Source: Trichoderma breve | Taxonomy: Eukaryota; Ascomycota; Sordariomycetes; Hypocreales; Hypocreaceae | Assembly: GCF_028502605.1 (NCBI RefSeq) | Contig: NC_079236.1 | Location: 1,798,001 to 1,862,000, forward strand | Reading direction: 5' to 3' | DNA length: 64,000 nt | Shown here: one piece after another, positions 48,056 through 59,714 of the stretch | Numbering within the stretch: the first letter of the stretch is position 1 | How the letters are laid out: each line of letters begins with the position of its first letter | The notes under the pieces: model-generated | Database searches by the model: none | Told to the model about the DNA's origin: nothing | What the model saw: only the letters and a program-made list of their open reading frames with translations | Program-made: the position numbers and the translations under genes

Positions 48056-48637
48056 TGGATATAATTTGTACGAAGGGTCTGAAAAAATAATTAAAAGACA
48101 GAGAGATGTGAAGGGTTTTTACAAATGGGGGGAGTTTTGATTCTACGAGCGGGCGCTGTGAGATATATATACATATTTCCCATTGTTCGACTGCTCTCAC
48201 TGCATAGAGGCGTCTTTTTTCAGAAATACACAGTTTCGCATTCATTCATGTCGATAAGCAGACAAGCCATTGAACTATATCAATCTATCGTGAGAAACAA
48301 GAAACGAAGAAATAAGTATAGATTATTCTCAAAGTCATCTTGATTGACAGGGTAGACGCAAATCGCACGAATTAGCAGCCAGCGGGATCTCAAGCCGTCT
48401 CGATGCCCCGCAGAAATGTTACCCGTAGACCTCGGTATGTCTGGGATAAAAGCGCCGGGATCTCATCTCTCACCTCCAGTCTTACTTGCATATATAACAA
48501 AACATAGAATCATTGCTTTTTCTTTTTTCTTTTTTGCGATTTCCCCCTAGAGTCATTGTTATACCAATCATACTATTTCGCTATATAAAGTAACACTTTT
48601 CAATCATTAAAAAGAATTGATACAGGAATAAATCAAG
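48056..48637. other. intergenic region, A49 / enoyl-CoA isomerase
   Basis: The 582 bp is AT-rich, with pyrimidine runs just before the next start codon. It should hold the A49 3' UTR and the isomerase promoter. No gene seen. Confidence 0.55.
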
Positions 48638-49637
48638 ATGTCGTCCGGCGTAATCTCCATCGAATACCGCGGCCGCGTCGCCGTCATCACCATCGCCAAT
48701 GAGAAGAAGCTCGGTGCGATGAACCAAGCGCAATACTTTGAGCTGTCGCAGGCACTGAGGGAGGTTGCGAAGCATGACGAGGTGTTTGTTACGGTTCTGC
48801 TTGGCAAGGGCCGTTTCTTTTCAGCGTACGTGACTCTCCTCCAATGCAATCTCCCATTTATTTATTTAAGCGGCCTCTTTTATTACCATACATGTTTCTG
48901 TATTATGATGTGAAAAATCTATCATGGGAATGAAAAAAAAAAAAAAAAAAAGAGACAAATGAGTTGAGAAATCTCGTGTATATCTCATAGCTAACCATCA
49001 AAACAGCGGCGCGGATGTCTCCATCGGCAGAACAAGCCCCAGCGACCCCGACGAAGCTCGCAAGCAATGGCTCCAAACATTCGTAGCCTTCAACCTCAAC
49101 ATCACAGAGGCCTTCGCCTCACACCCAAAAATCCTCGTCGTAGGCCTCAATGGCCCCGTCGTCGGCCTCACCGCCGCAATCGTCTCCCACGCCGACTTCA
49201 TCTACTGCGCGCCGCACACTTTCCTCCTCACCCCCTTCTCATCCCTAGGTTTAGTCGCCGAGGGAGGCTCCTCGCGCGCGTTAGTCACACGCCTTGGACC
49301 AGCGAGGGCGAACGAGGCGCTCATCATGAGTAAGAGGATTACGAGTGCGGAGCTGGAGCGGTGCGGCTTCGTGAATAAGATCTTTGAGGATGTGAAGCAG
49401 GGTGAGGACGCAAAGTTTAGGGAGCTGCTGCTTAAGGAGGTGGATGAGAGATTGGGGGAGCATCTTGTTGGGGATAGCTTGGTGGGCATTAAGAAGCTGA
49501 TTCGGGGGCCGGAGCAGAACATTGTGAACTTGAGCAACTTTAATGAAGTGTTTGCTGGTTTGGAGAGATTTGTTACTGGAGTCCCGCAGGAGGAGTTTAG
49601 GAAGATTGCGAGTGGCGAGAAGAGGCACAAGCTGTAA
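48638..49637 (+). CDS. ECI1: peroxisomal delta3,delta2-enoyl-CoA isomerase
   Basis: Exons 48638-48825 and 49007-49637 give 272 residues; the 181 bp intron has a GTACGT donor and contains a run of 19 A. It is a crotonase-fold enzyme: the first exon ends in GRFFSA and joins GADVSIGR to form the CoA-binding loop, then NGPVVGLTAAIVSHADFIYC builds the oxyanion hole. Glu148 in LGLVAEGGSS is where the catalytic Glu of yeast Eci1 lies. The C terminus HKL is an accepted peroxisomal targeting signal type 1. The enzyme shifts the double bond of unsaturated fatty-acid intermediates so that they can enter beta-oxidation. It converges with COG1, the two stop codons being about 100 bp apart. Confidence 0.92.
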
Positions 49638-49733
49638 ATATGATGAATGACGTTTCTAATTGTATGTACTTAATCCGTAATGTCGTGAAAAAGACAGCCC
49701 GCTGAGGGAAGCATTATGCTATATTTGCGTGTC

Positions 49734-52283
49734 TCATGCTAATAATCCAAACAACAGGCTCGTCCGGCTCCAAAAGTGCTTTGCTGCCTTGCCGACGTGT
49801 TGACGTGATGAATCTTCAAGATCAGTGCGGTCATATACCGCATCTTCCAGCTTTTGAAACTCATCTGCCGTCTCTCCCGCTTCATTTCCGACTGAGAGGC
49901 GGAGGAGAGAAATGTCAAACAACCATTGAATGCAAAGATCTCGCAGCTGGTCGTTACCGGACGTATCGTTCTCTTCTTCCACAGCCTCTTCGTCTTTCTC
50001 ATCGTTAACAGCCTCTCCCTTTTCCTCAACCTCTTCCTTTGCATCTCCGTCATTTTCTCCTTGACCATCTTCTTTTGGCTCCCCCTCTTTCTCGGCATCT
50101 TCTTTTGGTTCTTTGTCTTCTTCTCCACTGGTCTCTTCCGGCTTGGTTTCTTTCTCTTCGCTCTCTTCTTCCGGCTTTTCTACTTCCTTTTCTGTATCCC
50201 CCTTCTCTTCCTTGGCCTCTCTATCAAATACTATGCTCTGGAGTTCTTGATTCCAAGCTTCACATAGTCGCCGACTAACATGCTTTTTCAAAGCGGCCAA
50301 CGCAGCTGCGGTCCACAGATCAACTCCCGCCGCCGATAGAGATAGCAATAAGCTATGGAGGAATTGAAATGTCTCTGGCGATGGCTGATTTGGTAATGCA
50401 GGGGTACCCTCCCAAAGGGGTCTACCAATTGCTATCCTCACAGAAAGTCCAGCCGTCACGAATTCATCCACGGGAGATTCTGATGCTGAGAGAACAATCG
50501 TCTGGTGGAGCGCGGGGACCATGCTCAGACCGAAATTCTTAATGGTGTCGCGCTGTGGCAGTTGGCGACGAATGTCTCTTAGGACTCGAACCAGGTACAT
50601 GGCGATGTCGCTGCTGCTGCCACTCTCGGATTTGCCGTCCCACAACTGTTGCATATCCTTTTCGAGGCTCTCAAATGACGCATCAAGGCTGGTGTCTAGC
50701 TTCTGCTGCAACATCTTCGGGTCATCCTTGCTTAACAACTGCTGTCTCGCCTCTATAGTCTCTTCATCTTCGATTTCGTCAAAGTCGTTATCCCACCGCT
50801 GCTTCTCTAGTTGTCCTACCACCTCTTTTACGTCGTCGATAATGTGAAACCAGGAGTAGTAACAGTTGATTGCCTTGGACACAGCATCGCTGCGGCCGTA
50901 GAATCGTGACGCGACCTCTTGTAAGAACGGGCGAGCTCCGCTGGACAGAGCATCCTCGTAGCCCTCTTCATCCCATAATCCTGGTACTTTCCCTGTCGTA
51001 CCATCTTTCCAACTTTCCAGCGTAGCCTTAATCTCGGAGCCAACAATATGAAGTTTGGTGACTTTTGAGTCCAGAACAGCAAGCATTTGCGCATTGACGG
51101 CCTTTCGCAAACTGTTTTGCATCTCTTCGGGGTCGATACCTCGCACTTTACTGCCTTCGCGTATCCATAGCTGAAGGAGGCTTGTCCGCAGCTCTGTTAT
51201 GGATTTGAAATCCTGCATGGTCTCTAATGTCTTGTTCAAACCACGAAGCAGCACTTGTTGACCCTTTTCAACCCAGCTGTCAAACATTTCCCTTGCCTGC
51301 GTCCCGTCAAGGTCATCATGCCGAATAAAGGGCGTAAAATATTGAATCTCTTCGCCGCACCACCTCTCAAAAATGTCGAGTCGTAACCCTTCCAGCTTCT
51401 GCAGCGAGGCGTCCTCTAGAAGGGGTTTCTTTGTCAGGGCATTGAGCGCCTGTGAGAGCTTGTTCGGCACCAAAGCCTGCACATCCAGCAGAGTTCGGGC
51501 GTAAAGCGTAAGGCTCTGGATCACGTCCTCTGAGCTTCCAACGCGCTCGTCTTCTTCAGAATCCAAGGCCACTGCTAGGGCTTTGAAGCGCACTTCAAAG
51601 AAGTGCCGTAGAGTATCCTTAGCACCGGAGCTGTTTGCAAGACTGTGCGCAGCCAAGGCCTTTAGCACGTCATCCCTGTCAGAGTCGGCACCAGCCTTCT
51701 CCATGGTCTTCTCCAGGGCTCTCTTGAGCCGGCGGCGCAGGCTATCGAGCTTCTTCTTGGCCGCATCGGCGGCTTGTCGAGCCTCGTCGTTGGGGAACTC
51801 AGTCCCTAGACTCTTGACCAGGAGGCGGCTCAATACCCACACCTTGGCCGTCAGCACCAGTCTGTCGCCTATTTTGATGCTCTCGTCCAGCTCTCCACGA
51901 CCCCTCAGCAGCCTGCCGACTACCAACAGGCACCCATCCAGCAACCTCTGCCTAGCAGCCTCAGCAACCCCTGACTTGCGCTCTTTTTCAACAAACTTGG
52001 CCATGCCAGCAACCTTTGTCGACACCACCGCCCTGCCACACCGCCAGCCCATGTTACCAAGGAGCTCCTGGACCGCATCGTTGTCGTTGCGCATCTGCAC
52101 AATGGTATCGGCCGTGCCCAGCAGGTCGCGATAAGATCCGCCTACCCGCGTGCGCAGGCGGCTCGCTTTGTCTTCGATCTCGACATGAAGGGCCTTGTGA
52201 ATGGAGCGAATCTGCGGAAGAGTGTGGCTCGCGGAGAAGATCTGGTCGGAGGTGGTGAACTTGCTCGCGTCGGGAGCAGCCAT
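49734..52283 (-). CDS. COG1: conserved oligomeric Golgi complex subunit 1
   Basis: A single exon of 849 residues on the minus strand. The N-terminal 90 residues (DQIFSASHTLPQIRSIHKALHVEIEDKASRL..., then TADTIVQMRND) form the coiled-coil of the Vps51/Cog1 family, by which COG subunits bundle. The rest is a helical rod typical of CATCHR tethers, with no catalytic motif. About residues 689-778 form a Glu/Lys-rich, low-complexity insert before a last helical block ending SRTSLLFGLLA. COG tethers vesicles carrying recycling Golgi enzymes, so loss gives glycosylation defects. The window also encodes a Use1-type SNARE acting in the Golgi-ER route, though the two genes are 48 kb apart. Confidence 0.88.
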   Translation of the reverse strand: MAAPDASKFTTSDQIFSASHTLPQIRSIHKALHVEIEDKASRLRTRVGGSYRDLLGTADTIVQMRNDNDAVQELLGNMGWRCGRAVVSTKVAGMAKFVEKERKSGVAEAARQRLLDGCLLVVGRLLRGRGELDESIKIGDRLVLTAKVWVLSRLLVKSLGTEFPNDEARQAADAAKKKLDSLRRRLKRALEKTMEKAGADSDRDDVLKALAAHSLANSSGAKDTLRHFFEVRFKALAVALDSEEDERVGSSEDVIQSLTLYARTLLDVQALVPNKLSQALNALTKKPLLEDASLQKLEGLRLDIFERWCGEEIQYFTPFIRHDDLDGTQAREMFDSWVEKGQQVLLRGLNKTLETMQDFKSITELRTSLLQLWIREGSKVRGIDPEEMQNSLRKAVNAQMLAVLDSKVTKLHIVGSEIKATLESWKDGTTGKVPGLWDEEGYEDALSSGARPFLQEVASRFYGRSDAVSKAINCYYSWFHIIDDVKEVVGQLEKQRWDNDFDEIEDEETIEARQQLLSKDDPKMLQQKLDTSLDASFESLEKDMQQLWDGKSESGSSSDIAMYLVRVLRDIRRQLPQRDTIKNFGLSMVPALHQTIVLSASESPVDEFVTAGLSVRIAIGRPLWEGTPALPNQPSPETFQFLHSLLLSLSAAGVDLWTAAALAALKKHVSRRLCEAWNQELQSIVFDREAKEEKGDTEKEVEKPEEESEEKETKPEETSGEEDKEPKEDAEKEGEPKEDGQGENDGDAKEEVEEKGEAVNDEKDEEAVEEENDTSGNDQLRDLCIQWLFDISLLRLSVGNEAGETADEFQKLEDAVYDRTDLEDSSRQHVGKAAKHFWSRTSLLFGLLA

Positions 52284-52740
52284 TGCGGCCTGGTTGCGTC
52301 GTGGCTGCGAAGCTTGAGACTGAAAGGCTATCGTATGAATGGCATTGGAGGATATGACAGCTTGTAAAGACGGCTAGTTGCAAGCTCAGGATTGCTATCG
52401 TAGCTTGGAGATGATAGTGTAGTTGCGAAAGGTAACTTGACAAGTAATAGGTCGTGATTTAGTATGGTGGGGCTCAGAATGACAGCTTGGGTGGTGCTTA
52501 AACTAGCACCTCAAGGCCGTTTTAACCTGAACATCAAAAGAACAAGTTCATGGCCACGCTCTATTATATAAATGATACGATATCTTATAAAACGTCAAGA
52601 TAAGAGGAGGCTGCATGAATATTTTAATATACTGTTGGGTTCATAAATGATGTTGAGAAATGTCTCGAATTCACGTTGCAATTTGATACATATAAGTCGA
52701 GTTGGACAATGTGATGTGTATATTAATCGCAGCAAATATT
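52284..52740. other. intergenic region, COG1 / Sas10
   Basis: The 457 bp contains the COG1 promoter and the 3' end of Sas10, both on the minus strand. It is AT-rich near 52560-52740. No gene seen. Confidence 0.6.
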
Positions 52741-54570
52741 CTACAGCTTGGTGCTCTTGATAACGGTGGCATTGATACCACTGACCTCTCCTCGGTAACC
52801 TCCCTTGGGCTCGCCGCCCTGCCACACCGGCTTCATGCTCTTCAGCTTCTTCTGCTTGGCCTCGAACTGCTTTCTCCTCTTGACTCTGGGGTTTCGCACG
52901 TCCTTGCTTCTCCTGGGTGCCAGGCCCTTGTTCTTCTGGATGGCATATGTAATCTTGCGCTTGCCGTCCTCGCCGATGACCTCGGTTTCCACCACCCTGT
53001 CGGCCTTGCTTGCGGCGGCATAGGCGGCGAATCGAGCAGCCTTGTCGTCCTTCTTGGCCTTGGAGCCGTGAGCCACCATGTCATAGTACTCATCCTCGTC
53101 ATCACGAAGTGCGTTGGCAGTCTTGGAGTCTTCTTCGTCGCTATCCTCGCCGAGGGCGGCGCCCAACTTGGAATCCCTCTTTCCTCGCTTCTCGGCCTCG
53201 GCAAGGAGGCGAGCTTGACGGTCTCGAAGACGCTCGCGGTGAGGGATATCCATATCACCACCGGCGTCACGACCAGCACCAGCACGACGGTTGGCCTTTT
53301 GAACAATCTGGGATGTGTAAAATTTCAAGCTCTTCTTGCGTGCCGCCTTGTCAGCAGCCGCACGAGCATCCAAAGTTTCTTCTTCGCCAAAATCTGAGCT
53401 GTCGTCATCCTGTTCGCGCAGCGTCTTATCCTTGCTCTTAGCCTTGGATTTCGTGTTGATAGGCAGGTCATAAAGATCGGCGACAGTCTCCTCGATTTCC
53501 TTGGCCTTTGCCAGCTTCTTGGCCTTGCTTGCAGCAGAAGCCGCACTTTCCTTGGCCTTCTTGGTCTTCTTCTTAGTCTGTACGATTGATTCATATTCGT
53601 CCGCCTCAGGGATAGAATCAATGTCTTGCGCCAATGATGCATCGGCGGTGCTGAGTGATCTCATGTCCTTGACTCGCTCCCAGGCCTCGCGGCATTGGAC
53701 CAAGGTCTCCATCACATCGTGGTCACGAAGCTCGGCAGGATCAATTGTCTTCTGTGCCTTGGCGGCGTCTCGGGCCGGTGATGTTAGGATGGCCAGGTAA
53801 CTAGCCAGTGAGGCAACGTAGCAGCCAAGCACCCAGTATTTGATGGCTGCCAGAGACTTGCCAGTCGAAGCCTTGGCATCTGCCCTTAAGATCTCTAGCT
53901 GGGGCTGCAGCTCTTGGAAGTCCTTGACGAGATAGTCAAACTCCGGATATCGAGCAGACAATAGCTTCAATCGCTCCTCGGGACCCATGTCGTCGGTGAT
54001 CTCGACCTCCTTGAGAACCTCGGTCACGGTTTCTGCGCTTTCTTGTTCTTCTTGCTCAGCGGCAAGCCACTCGTCTCCGTCAAAGATGAAATCCTCTTCT
54101 GCCATCTTTGACAGCTTCTTTTGCTGCAATCTCTTGGCCTCTGTTTCTTCCTCGAGAGCATCGGCCTCGGTCTCGATGTTATCGGCGTTGTAGTATTCCT
54201 TCTTAGATGCACCCCACCATCCCTCCTCTTCACCCTCCTCTCCTTCAGCCCCGTTCTCTTCATCTTCTGAATCATCGTGCACTGCGGCAGCCTTTCGTTT
54301 TGATTTGCTCGGCCGGGTCTTCTTTTCTGAATCTGAGTCTTCGTATCCTAATACTTCTTCGTCTGAGAAGTCAATCTCTTCCTCTCCCTTTCTCCGGCGC
54401 TTCATGTTGGGCTCGTCGTCGAACATGATTGTGTCTCGGTTCATGAAGAATTCGTCTTCTGAGTTGGCCACATCTTCGTATGTGTTGACCTTGAGGCGAG
54501 CGTCTGCCGGGTCCAGCTCTTTTGGCCCGCTGGACTCGGCGGCGCGGGAAGCCTTTCTCTTTTTTGCCAT
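52741..54570 (-). CDS. UTP3: SSU processome protein Sas10/Utp3
   Basis: A single exon of 609 residues on the minus strand. The N-terminal 190 residues are rich in Lys, Glu and Asp, with YEDVANSEDEFFMNRD. A Sas10/Utp3/C1D domain covers about 198-280 (ERLKLLSARYPEFDYLVKDF, then AIKYWVLGCYVASLASYL). The C-terminal Sas10 block (about 535-609) is basic: ITYAIQKNKGLAPRR, RNPRVKRRKQFE, GYRGEVSGINATVIKSTKL, a conserved ending of this family. The protein belongs to the U3 snoRNP-containing small-subunit processome and is needed for 18S rRNA maturation in the nucleolus. Start taken at 54570 (MAKKRKASRAAE). Confidence 0.95.
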   Translation of the reverse strand: MAKKRKASRAAESSGPKELDPADARLKVNTYEDVANSEDEFFMNRDTIMFDDEPNMKRRRKGEEEIDFSDEEVLGYEDSDSEKKTRPSKSKRKAAAVHDDSEDEENGAEGEEGEEEGWWGASKKEYYNADNIETEADALEEETEAKRLQQKKLSKMAEEDFIFDGDEWLAAEQEEQESAETVTEVLKEVEITDDMGPEERLKLLSARYPEFDYLVKDFQELQPQLEILRADAKASTGKSLAAIKYWVLGCYVASLASYLAILTSPARDAAKAQKTIDPAELRDHDVMETLVQCREAWERVKDMRSLSTADASLAQDIDSIPEADEYESIVQTKKKTKKAKESAASAASKAKKLAKAKEIEETVADLYDLPINTKSKAKSKDKTLREQDDDSSDFGEEETLDARAAADKAARKKSLKFYTSQIVQKANRRAGAGRDAGGDMDIPHRERLRDRQARLLAEAEKRGKRDSKLGAALGEDSDEEDSKTANALRDDEDEYYDMVAHGSKAKKDDKAARFAAYAAASKADRVVETEVIGEDGKRKITYAIQKNKGLAPRRSKDVRNPRVKRRKQFEAKQKKLKSMKPVWQGGEPKGGYRGEVSGINATVIKSTKL

Positions 54571-56670
54571 AGTCGGAGATGTAAAGGTTTGTATTTGTAG
54601 AACTCAATGGCCCGGTTCGCGTTTACGGAATAGAGTCCGCGCAGCCTTAATTAAAAAGCTGATCGTGGTGTCGCTGCGCCAGTCGATGGCTACGGCCGCT
54701 GGAACTTTTCTACGGGCCTCTGAAATTTTCCTGGCTGATAAGATAAGAATTTTCGAGTTGCTTGCACTACCAAGGTACGTACCTGCAAGGGTGCATCCAC
54801 TGCGTTTCCACCGGAAATACGTGCGTCCGCCACCCTTTTAGTAGCCGCCGCGGCCGCCGCCATTACAACCTTGGACCCTTCAGCTGACTTACGGGACAAC
54901 GACACGGGATACTCCAGACTCCATACAAAGACGCTTGCTTTCATCCGGTCTGGGGAAATAAAAGTTGCTGCTAGACCATCGTGGAGAAGTTGATGCCGTA
55001 TTGTCACATGTAGCGTGCATTTTTTCTTATACGTACTAATGCCACCCAACGCCCCCTCTCCGTTTAACACACGAATCATGTTAATGGAGGACCGAATAAA
55101 CTTGGAAGCTTGTTACTACCTATATACCACCCACTAAACATAGAGGGGGGGCATTATATAGATGGCGTGACACCTTGATAATAAGGATACGACTTTAGTA
55201 TCCGTATATGCCGCAACCCATTGATGGCAGCAGGAGTACATCTTGAGGCTCTCGGTGGAAACTGCAAGCCATAACGTGAGATGAATGCTTAGATCATCCC
55301 TCCACCAACAGCAGAGGCGCAGGCACACACACAAAAGCCTCCCCCACCCCAAACAATGTTTGGCTGCCGCCCGCCTCAGCTTTAATTGCGCCTGTGGCGC
55401 TCTTGTGACAGGCACTAGACTGCGTCTCTTGATCGTGCGTCTTCCGCATGTGATGTGCTCCCTCTCTACAGGCACCAAGTAAACATGAAATCCAACCCCG
55501 GACCCCCGGAAACTTGTCATTGATCTGGGGTAATGGTGTTGCTGCGTCCATCCAGGCGTTCGCTGTGGTCTATACTCGTACCGCTACTCCCATTTACATG
55601 TTGCAGCATGTACTCGACTCGTACTGTAGGCCCAGGCCCAATCCCAGCTACCGCTGCAAGGCTGCTGCTTGCCCGCAATGCATGTCGGATGATGAAATCC
55701 AGAGGCCCACTCGCCTGAACCCTGAGCATTTGTGGTCCAAGATGACGCACCCCCGACCCTTTGCCGAGCCAGTCACAAGCACGGCCGTGCATCGTCCAAA
55801 GCTGCGATAATGCGGCCACGACCCTGCTTGCATGGCAGATTCCTCATGCCGAAGCGGTACCGTATGTACAAAGCCTTTTTCCATGTCTTAGGTTCAATGC
55901 AATACTACCTTGCAGGTACAGCAATGCCATAGACTACCACCTATCGTAGCAGAATAGTGTTTGTGTTATCTGCGCCTATCTTCCTCGTATCGATGCATCA
56001 AGATCAACAACCAAAAGAACCACTCCAGCATGGGTCCATGGCTGCCCAAAGCCCTCCGCCCATCAAACAGAAACCCAGCAATCAGTTCACCTGACGGCGC
56101 CGCTGAGGATGCATGTGGCATAGCTCAGCACCAGTGGGCGGCGCATGGTGCTAGTCCGGCAGGCGAGGCGCTTGGCGACCCCAGAAGTTGGAGCTAGAAT
56201 AAATTACAGGATAGGCGCTGCATCCCCCGAGACGCGCCGATTTCAACGGTCAGCCTCGCCGTTTTGTAGGCAATCACGAGTGTTATCAGCTGCTTCATTT
56301 TCGTTTTGATGGCTTGTTGTTCCGTGGTTTCCTAAGCGTCATTGATACCTGCTGTTTGTTGTCTTTGCCTTGTGCCGGCCTGAGACAGAGAGAGAGACAC
56401 TGAGCTTCCCACCCTTGCCGAGGGTACTCCGTGCTTGTACCTCCTCTCCGAACCAGGGCCTGATGACCAACCTTTCTAGTGCATATCATATGGATCATAC
56501 TACAGAACTCGTACTATTGCAGTGACCTTGATAGCCCACGCCCCCATCGAGGCTTACCGTTACCGCATCCATGAGTCCGTTATAATACCCGCTGCCATCA
56601 TTTTCTCGCCTCCTCCTTTACTTTACTTTACTGTACTTGCTTTCCTATCCTTCGCATCAACCCAACCGCC
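54571..56670. other. 2.1 kb divergent intergenic region, Sas10 / CLC
   Basis: No supported gene. It holds both promoters. GTAC-type words such as TACTCGTAC and GACTCGTAC recur at about 55.57-55.63 and 56.5 kb, as in the region upstream of ATG1. Short open frames on both strands have no recognisable motif. Confidence 0.5.
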
Positions 56671-59600
56671 ATGGCGGATCGAGATGGCTACGGGTCGGCG
56701 TCGCAGCCCGCGTCCCCCCGTTTGTCTCGCCGTCCATTTCCCATGCGTCGCCAGAACTCGGCAACTGAGCCTGACGAGCGCTCCCCACTGCTGCTGAACA
56801 ATTCTCGGTCGCGGATTCGAATCCACGGCGGGGCAGCATCACCACGTCCCAATTTATCCCGCGATCAGAGCTACTCAGGAGGTATGTTCAGATGGAAGAG
56901 GGAGAAGAGGGGGGGCTCTTTTATCGAGGAGATTCCGAGGGTAGCATGCAGCTTCAAGAGACTCGGCTAACAGCATTCCGTCATTTCACAGACAGCAGCC
57001 GCGGAACTCGACATCACAGTCGCCGCTCTTCTTGGAGCGCACGCCTCGTCCAAGCCTTCTCCGAACGGTCCATGTCAGAGTCCAAGGGCTCCATCTTCCC
57101 CGACGAGCGAGTGTGGTACGATCAGTTCACGAGCACCGACTGGGTGCACGATACAATCGCCGATTCCTATCGCGTGAGAGCACTTCGCAGCAGGAAGGAT
57201 TTTTGGGGCCGAGTCTTGACAACCATCGATGGTAGCCAGGGATGGATTCTCAGTGCTCTCTGTGGCTTCGTTATCGCCTTGATAGCGTATACAGTCGACG
57301 CGGCCGAATCGGTCTTTTTTGATTTCAAAGATGGATATTGTTCGAGAGCGTGGTATTTTGACGAAAAGGTAGGTGCAATTCATACGAAGAGAGAGTTAGA
57401 GAATTGGGTCATAGAGTGTTCACTAACATCATATCCAGAGATGCTGCCCCGGTGGACGCACCGAGTGCACAGACTGGAAGACATGGTCCCAGGCACTGCA
57501 TTATCATCCGTTTGGGGAGAAGTGGACAGACTTCCTCATCTACGTCGCCTGCGTCGTTCTCTTCGCGGTTGCTTCGTGCTGGGTCGCCCTGTGGACAAAG
57601 ACGGTGGTTCCCTCGGCCTACCGTTTGACAACCCTCGACGAAAACCTGGCTGCCGAGACTCCTCAGGCCGCCGACGAAGGCCCCGGTGACGATAGTGCCA
57701 GCCCCCGGCAGGTGGTGGAGAGGAAGTCTGAAAACCCGCCAATGGTCTACTACTCAGCCGCAGGCAGTGGTGTCGCCGAAGTCCGAGTCATCCTCAGCGG
57801 CTTCGTTCTTCACGGATTCCTCGGTTTGAGAACATTAATCTTGAAGATGCTGTCACTGATTCTGAGCGTCTCTTCGGGGCTAAGCATTGGCAAAGAGGGT
57901 CCGTTCGTCCACATGGCGACCTGCGTTGGCAATATCGCATGTCGTCTTTTTGCAAAGTACGATCGCAACGATGCCAAGAGGCGAGAGGTTCTTTCGGCTG
58001 CTGCGGCTGCGGGCGTGGCTGTTGCATTTGGAGCACCCTTGGGAGGTGTTTTGTTTGGTCTGGAAGAGGTGTCCTACTTCTTCCCGGCCAAAACCCTCTT
58101 CCGCACATTCTTTGCTTGCATCGTCGCCGCGCTGTCCCTCAAATTCTTGAACCCATACGGCACGCACAAGATTGTCATGTTCGAGGTCCGTTACCTGGTA
58201 GATTGGGAGTATTTTGAGCTGGGATCCTTCATCTTTGTCGGCATCGTCGGCGGCGCCATGGGAGCGCTCTTCATCAAGGCGTCCAAACACTGGGCACAAA
58301 CGTTTCGCCGGATCAAGGCCATCAAGAAATACCCCATGCTGGAGGTGTTCCTCGTCGCGGTTGTGACTGGCCTTATGAGCTACTGGAATCCCTTGACCAA
58401 GGTCTCTGTCGCAAAGCTGCTTCTAAACTTGGCGTCTCCATGTGACCGCACCAAGGGTGATGGACTTGGGCTCTGCCCGAGATCGGTGGATGACATTCCC
58501 GAGATCTTGTCAATGTTGATTATTGCCTTTTTGATCAAGGGTTTCTTGACCGTCATCGCCTTTGGAATTGTAAGCTCCCTCAAACCATTTTCTCTCCCCG
58601 CTGCTCCGAAGATAGTATGCTAATCTGCTCAACAGAAAGTCCCCGCCGGTATTTATATCCCATCCATGGTGGTCGGCGGCTTAATGGGACGGATTGTAGG
58701 TCACCTGGCACAGTGGCTGGTGCTCGTCACACCCGACTGGAGCGTCTGGGGTGGTTGTGCAACTGCATCGGACGGAACCTGTATCCAGCCCGGCGTTTAT
58801 GGTCTGATTGCTGCCGGTGCAACCATGTGCGGTGTCACGCGGCTGTCAGTGACGTTGGCTGTCATTCTGTTTGAGCTCACTGGCAGTCTCGACTATGTGC
58901 TGCCATTCTCCCTGTCGATTCTTGTGGCCAAATGGACAGCAGATGCCATTGAGCCAAGCAGTATTTATGTGAGTGAAACCGGAATGGGCAGAGGCGACTG
59001 ATGAAGAGTGACGTTGCTAACTTGAAGATGATAGGACCTCCTTACAAACATGAATACTTATCCATTCTTGAACAACAAACACAAGCCCATCTTCACCGGC
59101 GACTTGACGGAACTCGTTCGGCGCTTACGAAGGGAGAGGGTGATTGATATTACGAATTCACCAATGGTTCCTGCCTCGAGTCTCCGCACCAAGCTCGAAC
59201 TCCTTCATCGCCACGGTGAGCTCGATGGTGGTTTGCCTATCCTGAGGGAAGACGTCCTGGTGGGCCTCATTCCCGCTCCAGACCTTCAGTTTGCACTGGA
59301 CCAGCTTCGAGATGAAGGCTCAAACCTCTGCTTGATGGATCAGATCCCTAGCATCGATGACGATGACGTTGGCAGCGAGCCCGATCCCACGGACTTTACG
59401 CAATTCATCGATCCGGTAAGTATTTGTTGATGACACAAGATGGGAACTGTTTTTGGTCCGTGCTAATGGCGTACAGGCACCTGTTGCCCTAGATATCAGG
59501 TCGCCGATCGACCTGGCGTATGAGTGCTTTGTCAAGCTGGGTCTGCGCTACGTTTGCGTCTTGAGAGACGGCAAATATGCCGGCATGGTAAGTCACACTC

Positions 59601-59714
59601 CGAAATCAATCATTTCTAGACAGTGAAGTTCTAAACATGGGTATACTGTAGATTCACAAAAAGACCTTCGTCAAGTATACTCGAGAACTAGAAGAAGAGC
59701 AAGGTGGCCATTAA
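56671..59714 (+). CDS. CLC-family chloride channel or Cl-/H+ exchanger
   Basis: Seven exons (56671-56881, 56992-57368, 57439-58569, 58636-58968, 59035-59415, 59477-59587, 59652-59714) give 868 residues; all six introns keep frame. A basic Ser-rich cytosolic N terminus precedes the membrane part. GSGVAEVRVILSGF, GLSIGKEGPFVH with the gating Glu349, AFGAPLGGVLFGLEEVSYFFP and KVPAGIYIPSMVVGG are the CLC ion-path motifs. Two CBS domains follow (about 705-845), ending with IHKKTFVKY. Presence of both the gating Glu and the second Glu in GLEEVSYFF suggests a proton-coupled exchanger of the CLC-3/Gef1 type, probably in Golgi or endosomal membranes where it helps acidification and metal loading. The exact paralogue is not certain. 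Confidence 0.93.
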
